From: Sipunculus nudus
Taxonomy: Eukaryota; Annelida; Sipuncula; Golfingiida; Sipunculidae
DNA: 64,000 bases
NCBI GenBank assembly: GCA_026874595.1
Contig: CM049306.1
Span: 107,097,142-107,161,141, forward strand
Reading direction: 5' to 3'
The notes beneath the pieces are model-generated. The model was given only the letters and a program-made list of their open reading frames with translations, did no database searches and had not been told where the DNA came from. This document shows, in pieces, positions 26,250-64,000 of this stretch. Both the position numbers and the translations under genes were made by a program. Numbering within the stretch: position 1 is the first letter of the stretch; every line of letters begins with the position of its first letter.

Positions 26250-27165
26250 CATTAACCTGGCACGATTTAATCACAGCTGTGTAACACAAGGCTGGCCTAA
26301 GTTAATTATAGTTGTGTAGCATGAGACTGCTCAAGTGAGACTGCCAAAGTTAACCATAGCAGTGAAATATGAACCTGGTCTAGGTTTACTACAGCTGTGT
26401 TATATGAGACTACCTAAGTCAACCACAGCTGTATTATATGAGACTGGCCCCAGTTAATTACAACTGAGTTGTATGAGGCTGGCCCCACTTAACCACAGCT
26501 GTGTTGTATGAGGCTGGCCCAAGTTCACCACAGCAGTGTTGTATGAGGTTGGTCTCGAGGCTGGCCTCAGTTCAGCTGTGTTCTAGAAGGCTGGCCAACG
26601 TTAACCACAGGTTTTTTTGTATGAGACTGGCCCCAGTTAGCAACAATTTTGTTGTATGAGGCTGGCCCCAGTTAACCACAACTGTGTTGTATGAGGCTGG
26701 CAGAAGTTCACCACAGCAGTGTTGTATGAGGTTGGTCTCGAGGCTGGCGGCAGTTCAGCTGTGTTATAGAAGGCTAGCCAACGTTAACCACAGCTGTGAT
26801 GTATGAGACTGGCCCCAGTTAACAACAACTCTGTTGTATGAGGCTGGCCCAGTTAACCACAACTGTTTTGTATGATGCTGGCCCAGTTAGCCACAGTAGT
26901 GTTGAACAAGGCTGGCCCCAGTTCACTATAGCAGTGTTGCATGAGCCTGGCCTCAGTTAACGAAAGCTGTACTGTATGAGACAGGACTCAGTTCAGCTGT
27001 GTTAAAGTAGGCTGGCCAATGTTAACCACAGCAGTGTTGTATGAGACTTGCCTCAATTAACTACAGCTGTTTTTTATAGACTGGCCCCAGTTAACCACAG
27101 CTGTGTTGTATGAGGCTTGCAAACATTAACCACAGCTGTTTGATACTTGGCTGACTCCAGGTCCA
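26250..27165. repeat. ~35-bp minisatellite, probably in the tankyrase 3' UTR
   Basis: About 25 diverged units of roughly 35 bp built on TTAACCACAGCTGTGTTGTA and TGAGGCTGGCCC. A longer block with GGTTGGTCTCGAGGCTGGC recurs about 184 bp apart (near 26545 and 26730), showing a higher-order duplication. Many units contain CAGCTG. Confidence 0.85.
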
Positions 27166-30100
27166 ATTTACTAATAGCTGTATAACATACACTCTAGTCG
27201 TGTAACAAGGATGTGTTCTTTTACTTTATAAATGATAAAAATATTCTGGTTTATACAAAAACTTTAACAAAAGTCATGGTTGACATGGCTGATTATGAAC
27301 AGCTGTCACTTGGTTAATCTGTATAATATTCCATCTTGTATATTCACAGCCTAAGTTTCATCAGAGTAAATACTGGTGCAGCTACAGTTAAGTAAACTTG
27401 GAAAAAACAGGTTGGTTTACGGTTACAGTGTTATGGGGCCAGCATCCTCGCACCAGTATAACAATATATGACCTAACTATATCAGAAAGGAATTAAATAT
27501 ATTATTTGTTTAACATCAGCCATATTCACAGCTTCCCTTGAACTATGTGTGTAACACACCAAGTGGTAAACTTGGGATCCCTCAGCACTGAAGAACAACT
27601 ACCACCAGGATTTAAATGTACAACATGATATTCCCTGATTAAAAACCTGTGGAACCACGCTGTTATGTATGATGCAACTGTTTGTATTAAAGAGCATTTA
27701 CAGACATTATTACTTAAGGTAAGAGTCTTCAGTATGCATGAAGTATGAAGAAAACCTCATGTTTCATCTTCTAATACTACTTTGTCATTCAAAAAGTGTT
27801 GGGTGATAATTACCTAAATTGTGGTAATTGTTAAGAATCACAGAGAAAATGTGCACTATGTTTCAAATCTACATCTGCAGCCAGCTCCTTTTCCACTACA
27901 TCCTTATTTGAACCATAATATTGTTGTTTTTTTTTTACAAATTAAAGGGAAATGTGACTGCATGTGTCCGCAGTAAGGTGGAGAGTGACGGAGGAAGTGG
28001 AGAGGTGAGTGTTGTCCGAGGTTCCACTGTACAGATTAGCCACTGCCTACACAAGCAGCAACAACATCAGCCATATAAAACTGCAATGTCTACCACAGGC
28101 TATTGTTAAAACTTATAAAACAGTTGAGAACTTGGAGCTTGTGATCAAATAAAAGAATTCTCATAATAAGCAGGTGTAACATCACTTTTAAATATATGGT
28201 GCTGGTCTTAATAACAGTCTCCTCAGTAAAACATCACTTACAGTAAGCAGACCTGGCCTTTCTGATGTTGTCTCATTTGAAGGCAGGTTAGATGCCACAC
28301 TGGTGTCGTATCAAACAACCTAGAAAGCTGGCATATACAGTACTGTTCAGACTCCATACAAATTTTCCACTGAATATTATTTCTTCACCACATATGACTC
28401 TTAATTACAGTATTTGGCTGCATTTCCACTTGTATGGTTACAAATTTTGATACTTTTATGGATGGAGCAACATTTTTGTTACCAAGCTTTTTGGTCCATC
28501 TAAATTTTTTTCCTGAATGACAAATTCCTTCTGTTCTTAAATTCCTTTATCCATGGGTCACAATATTTTAGGACTGTCTGGATTTTGATTTGTCTACTTC
28601 CTGAAAGCAGGTACATATACAGCATTAGTTTTCATGGCCTGCCAACAGTCTTGATTTGGAGGAAATGATCTGTAAAGTAATTGACAGTGGTACTAAATAT
28701 TTTCTGTGGCTCCAATGTGGTAATCCCTTAGTTTTTTAAGTCTTGTGGTGTTAAAAAGGATGCAAAGTATGTCCTAAGGTGGTTATTTTCCCAAATCCAG
28801 ATGAATATGAAATTAGTTGAGAAATACTGAGAAGGGTGTATTGCAGCGCCATCTACCAGAACATACGCTAACTCCTGTGGGTAAACTTGGCCCATGCAAA
28901 ACCCATTCCAGATGAAATCAGCAGAAGTAACGTGGACCTGCCCCAATTCAAGAATGGGTAATTATATGCTGTCTTATCAATGCAACATAAACAAGGTGGC
29001 TTGGTTCAGGTAATGTTTCTCTGTATATGGCAGCCATGAGTACACGAAGGCATTCATATTGGGCTGATAAGCCTAGGTTAGAGTTGTGACATAAGCCATA
29101 TGGAGAAATGTATTGCAGTGGTCTTCAATCTGTTGCATTCATATCATGGTAAACTGCCCATAATCTTAACATTAGGCTACGAATGATGAATTAACACAAA
29201 AGAATACATGAGAACTCACAACCCAAAATGAAACTCTGTCTTTATGGTAACGAGTCATTTTCTGTATTGCATACAATTTGGCTGCCATCCAGTTACCCCT
29301 GCAAGATTGCTTGTATTTATGTGGTCAGATGCAGAGGGATTTACTAATATGCTGAGTTAAAATGGATTTTTTTTTTTTGCTCATGGAAGGTGTTGTTAGA
29401 AAGTATACTGTAAAAGCTTATGATTGGTCTGGTTTATGTCAAATTAGAGTGTTGTAAAAAATAATGAAAAAATTTGCACCTCATAGGGCCTTAAAGTGCA
29501 TTCCTCATTGAAGGATGTAGGGCACTCTGACAGCCAGTACGCTGGTTGTACGCTTGCTATAATGTCAAAGGGCTGAAATGGCACTACATATATGGGCAAC
29601 CTGGATGAATGGATGCTCCCCCTCAGGGCCCTGATGAAATCTTTCACAGTTTGTTTCATATAAAATCTTGAACTAACAGCTGCAGATTTACACGTTAAAT
29701 GCCCAGATCACAGCTAGTATAAGCATTTGATAATTTTGAAATGTCTCCCTTATATAAATCTTTCTCAAAATCTGTATCCATACAAGTGGAAATGTTGATT
29801 GATAATAACAATATATATCTACCACCACAGCATTTACAACTCAGTGCTCAAACAAAGCTATCTGAATACAATATCACTGGCGTGCAGTCTCCTTAAAGCT
29901 GAAAAATTGGCAGAGTTTGAAACAAATGCCTCAGTTCACCTTGCTATGGACATATAGAGTAGTAAAAACAATAGTTTCAAACAATGTATCTCATTTTATA
30001 TTGCTAGAGACATAAAGGTAGTCAACAAGTCATGAAATAAGTTACAACAAATCATGGAAAAACTAGTGAGCTTAAGACAGCCCAAATGTAACAACAGTTC

Positions 30101-30610
30101 ATTGATATAAAATGTGGCACGGTAAAGAATAACACATTAAACAAATATCATCGCAGAACAGACAGATATGGTAAAATTTTGAAGCATGATTTAAACCTCA
30201 AAGCAAAAAACTGCAATGATAAGGAAACAAGAGGGTGTACTGTAATAAGTATAGTTGGCACAGTTCTTTGTCCAGTCATCAAACTTATATGCTCTCATCG
30301 CTGCAGTCCTTGTAAGCTGTTTAACATAGAAACAACAAAGACTTGTGTCCTATCTCACTGAGTGGAACCCGCCAATTAAAAGAACTGAAGTCAGCAGTCA
30401 GCATGGATGGTGGTGACTCGCTTTTGTTCCAAGATAGTGCAGATCAACTTCAGCCTTGTATATTACATTGTACACACCCAGCAGAAGTGACTAGTTCTAG
30501 AACAGGTCAGTTTGTGACTCTCATCAGTTCTTCACTGCAGGTATTTTAAAATACAGACAGCAGACCCCAGACATACACAAACAACCTCACAGAAGATCTG
30601 GCCTAGAGGT
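27166..30610 (-). other. Probable tankyrase 3' UTR, no gene recognised
   Basis: AT-rich sequence directly after the tankyrase stop. I see no protein family. It contains a SINE-like repeat at about 29090-29600. Transcription through it is inferred only from the position of the first AATAAA on the minus strand. Confidence 0.4.
29090..29600. mobile_element. Diverged SINE-like repeat, relative of 57092-57665
   Basis: Shares ordered blocks with the insertion at 57092-57665: AAGCC then ATATGGA, TGTATTGCAGTGGTCTT, TTGCATTCATAT, GTGGTAAAC or CATGGTAAAC, CTCACAACCC versus CTCGCAACCC, and a TGTGGTCA block. It is older and more diverged than the copy at 57 kb. Confidence 0.65.
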
Positions 30611-62455
<31,845 letters not shown>

Positions 62456-62808
62456 TTTGAACACGGTGCAAAAACAATATGAGGCGAATAGAATCGGGCT
62501 CGATGATTGGTGTCCTAAATACCGTTCCAAATCATCAAAATAGTCCACGAAAAATAGTTTACACTTTAGATTGATTTATGTATTATAATATTCAAATTTT
62601 GGTTGGTTAAAATGTTCATGTCAGCTTTGAGTATTTCTGGCCTATAACTACGCTCATTTGCAGTGAGCCCGGTAAGGTGGCGCGAAACGAGGCTTCCGTA
62701 AACAAATTTGCCTGACATACACATGCTCTGAACTGTCAAACTGGACTGTTGACAGTGATTGTTTACAACAGATTGATCAATTTAACTTCACAGGATATCA
62801 TTGTCACG
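62456..62808. promoter_or_regulatory. Shared promoter between tankyrase and GINS4/SLD5
   Basis: Only 353 bp separate the two divergent ATGs. An ATTGG (CCAAT on the minus strand) at 62506-62510 is close to the tankyrase start, and a consensus E2F site lies at 62679-62687 on the GINS4 side. No TATA box is obvious. A bidirectional promoter is inferred from spacing and motifs. Confidence 0.6.
62679..62687 (-). promoter_or_regulatory. Consensus E2F site
   Basis: GGCGCGAAA, whose reverse complement TTTCGCGCC fits the E2F consensus TTTSGCGC. It sits about 120 bp upstream of the candidate GINS4 ATG; S-phase replication genes are classic E2F targets. Confidence 0.5.
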
Positions 62809-62901
62809 ATGGACGACATCGACCTCGGTCTGTCAGACGCCAGCAATGATGAAGATGTCGAAACGATGACGGCAGCAGAGGTTCTGCAGAAACTGGAAGA
62901 G
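62809..62901 (+). CDS. GINS4: First coding exon of GINS4/SLD5 (partial, continues beyond window)
   Basis: ATG at 62809 (context TCACGATGG) opens 31 codons: an acidic start MDDIDLGLSDASNDEDVE, then TMTAAEVLQKLEE. This follows the N-terminus of SLD5 (acidic stretch, then TPAELIERLEQ before AWMNEKF in the human protein). SLD5 is one of four GINS subunits of the CMG replicative helicase. The exon would end in phase 0 at GAG before GTGGAG, a mediocre donor; unspliced reading stops after two more codons. I find no AW-NEKF exon in the remaining 1.1 kb, so exon 2 should lie past 64000. Confidence 0.6.
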
Positions 62902-62908
62902 GTGGAGT

Positions 62909-62935
62909 AAAAAAAAAAAAAAAAGGGGGGGGGGG
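62909..62935. repeat. A16-G11 tract just after the GINS4 exon
   Basis: A run of A followed by a run of G starts eight bases after the exon end. Run lengths are probably imprecise. Confidence 0.85.
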
Positions 62936-63192
62936 TAAAACTTAAATATGAAAATTGAAATGATTTTATCATATATCTAACATTTAACAATTTTTAAATT
63001 ACATCCAAATTTAACTTGGTAAAGTCTAAGTATCGTCTAAAAATCATGTATATTTTTCTTAAAATTTGTGAACTTGTTGGTTAGATTTAAAGGGGCCCAA
63101 TTGCCTATATGACCTTTACAAACTAAAGGTAAACCCTTGAAGCTTTTATAAAAATAGGCCAGAGAATGTAGATATCATGACACCCGGGCTGC

Positions 63193-63534
63193 TTGTTTTG
63201 TTTTTATCAATGTGTTTATAATATGTGGAGGCCTGCAAAAATAAAACAGATTCAACAAGGGCTTCTGGCAGCAAGTCAGATAAGCAAGAGATTTGCAAAT
63301 GGTGTTTTAAAACAAGTAACCTCTCTATCTCTGCTATTATGCAACCTACCATCTGTTTATATGTTTTTCCTGTTTGTCATTATTGCTGTGTTTACAAACA
63401 TGTTGTTGATAAACAAGTTTATACGTCCTTCAAGAAGGCCTAATAAGAACTTTTCACAACCAAAATTACCTTTAGATCATCAATATATATACAGAAGAAG
63501 CCAGAAATCACTTAAATTCATTTTCAAATGGTAG
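63193..63534 (+). CDS. Small single-pass membrane protein-like open frame
   Basis: 113 codons from 63193, or 103 from a second ATG at 63223 (MWRPAKIKQIQQGLLAASQI). There is one clear hydrophobic segment (YMFFLFVIIAVFTNMLL) followed by a basic tail with INKFIRPSRRPNK. Composition looks more protein-like than neighbouring chance frames. It would lie inside the first intron of GINS4 on the same strand. I do not recognise a family, and it may be chance or a decayed insertion. Confidence 0.22.
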   Translation: MFCFYQCVYNMWRPAKIKQIQQGLLAASQISKRFANGVLKQVTSLSLLLCNLPSVYMFFLFVIIAVFTNMLLINKFIRPSRRPNKNFSQPKLPLDHQYIYRRSQKSLKFIFKW

Positions 63535-64000
63535 GTGAATGGGCACTTTTAATATTCTGTCCATGTGGCTTGTCGTGAAGAAATGTGTAATTATAGATCT
63601 CACAGAAAAGTAATATTTTAATTGACTATAACAGGTGTAAACGGGATCACATGTACACCCTGTGAAACCACCACATTCTCCAATTGCTGATTGGCTTGGC
63701 AATAAAATGAAGACTTGAATCTTGATTAACATCTAACTATTCTGTTGTGATTGTGACCTTTTTTAGAATGTCTAAAGTAGTATAGAGCTTAGGAATTGCT
63801 TATCTTGATAAGCTAGGCCCTGTTGATTTACTCCTAACTAGTGCAAGCCAGTGTAACCAGATTTAATCGGGACTGGGATCATATAAGCTCCACCCCCCCC
63901 CCCCCCCACCTTATGAATTTGACACTGCAGACCTAAGAATTAGCATAAACATCACTTTTTTATACATGATAAATGGTTATGACTGTTAACTGTTAAGAAG

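Noticed and set aside
62456-62548. Upstream in-frame start for tankyrase at 62548
   Set aside because: The added residues do not resemble tankyrase N-termini and overlap the presumed promoter; the ATG at 62455 fits better.

Overview
The window is animal (metazoan) nuclear DNA, not bacterial: genes are split by GT-AG introns, intergenic DNA is AT-rich, and it carries minisatellites, LINE, SINE-like, hAT-like and Helitron-like repeats. The repeat style (elements with internal tandem cores, a 5'-truncated non-LTR reverse transcriptase) suggests a marine invertebrate such as a mollusc; the species cannot be fixed from sequence alone.

The one gene I can reconstruct completely is a tankyrase (poly-ADP-ribosyltransferase of the TNKS/TNKS2 type) on the minus strand, from the ATG at 62455 to the stop at 30611. 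I resolved 28 coding exons by eye. Every junction is GT-AG, all intron phases match, and the exons sum to 3465 nt, i.e. 1154 residues plus stop (human TNKS2 is 1166). It has five ankyrin-repeat clusters, a SAM domain and a catalytic PARP domain with the H-Y-E triad and the C-H-C-C zinc site. A likely 3' end (overlapping AATAAA signals) lies near 25.75 kb. Head-to-head with it, 353 bp away on the plus strand, is the first coding exon of what looks like GINS4/SLD5, a subunit of the replicative CMG helicase; the shared promoter has a consensus E2F site.

Layout: 1-9.4 kb is one large minisatellite (26/29-bp monomers, cut by the window start). 9.4-15.6 kb is mostly unassigned single-copy-like DNA. 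15.7-16.3 kb is a CpG-richer promoter-like block with a possible start of an unrecognised, mitochondrion-targeted protein on the minus strand. 17.9-22.9 kb is a nested, rearranged repeat block: Helitron-like element, antisense LINE fragment, a 785-bp direct duplication, 180-bp inverted arms and a near-identical copy of a segment from 14.2 kb. 23-30.6 kb holds small tandem repeats, a SINE-like repeat and the probable tankyrase 3' UTR. 30.6-62.5 kb is tankyrase with elements in its introns: a 0.68-kb tandem element (intron 17), Helitron-like copy B (intron 15), a 2.3-kb element with palindromic termini (intron 6), and an hAT-like MITE with a perfect 8-bp TSD plus Helitron-like copy C carrying a SINE-like insertion with a 14-bp TSD (intron 1).

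The most unusual signals are the Helitron2/Helentron-like family (CTAG-TT end, 3' hairpin, asymmetric inverted repeats, cores with the palindrome AGGTGGCGCCACCT), whose core also occurs in an element with different ends, and a possible alternative tankyrase first exon at 59.4 kb.
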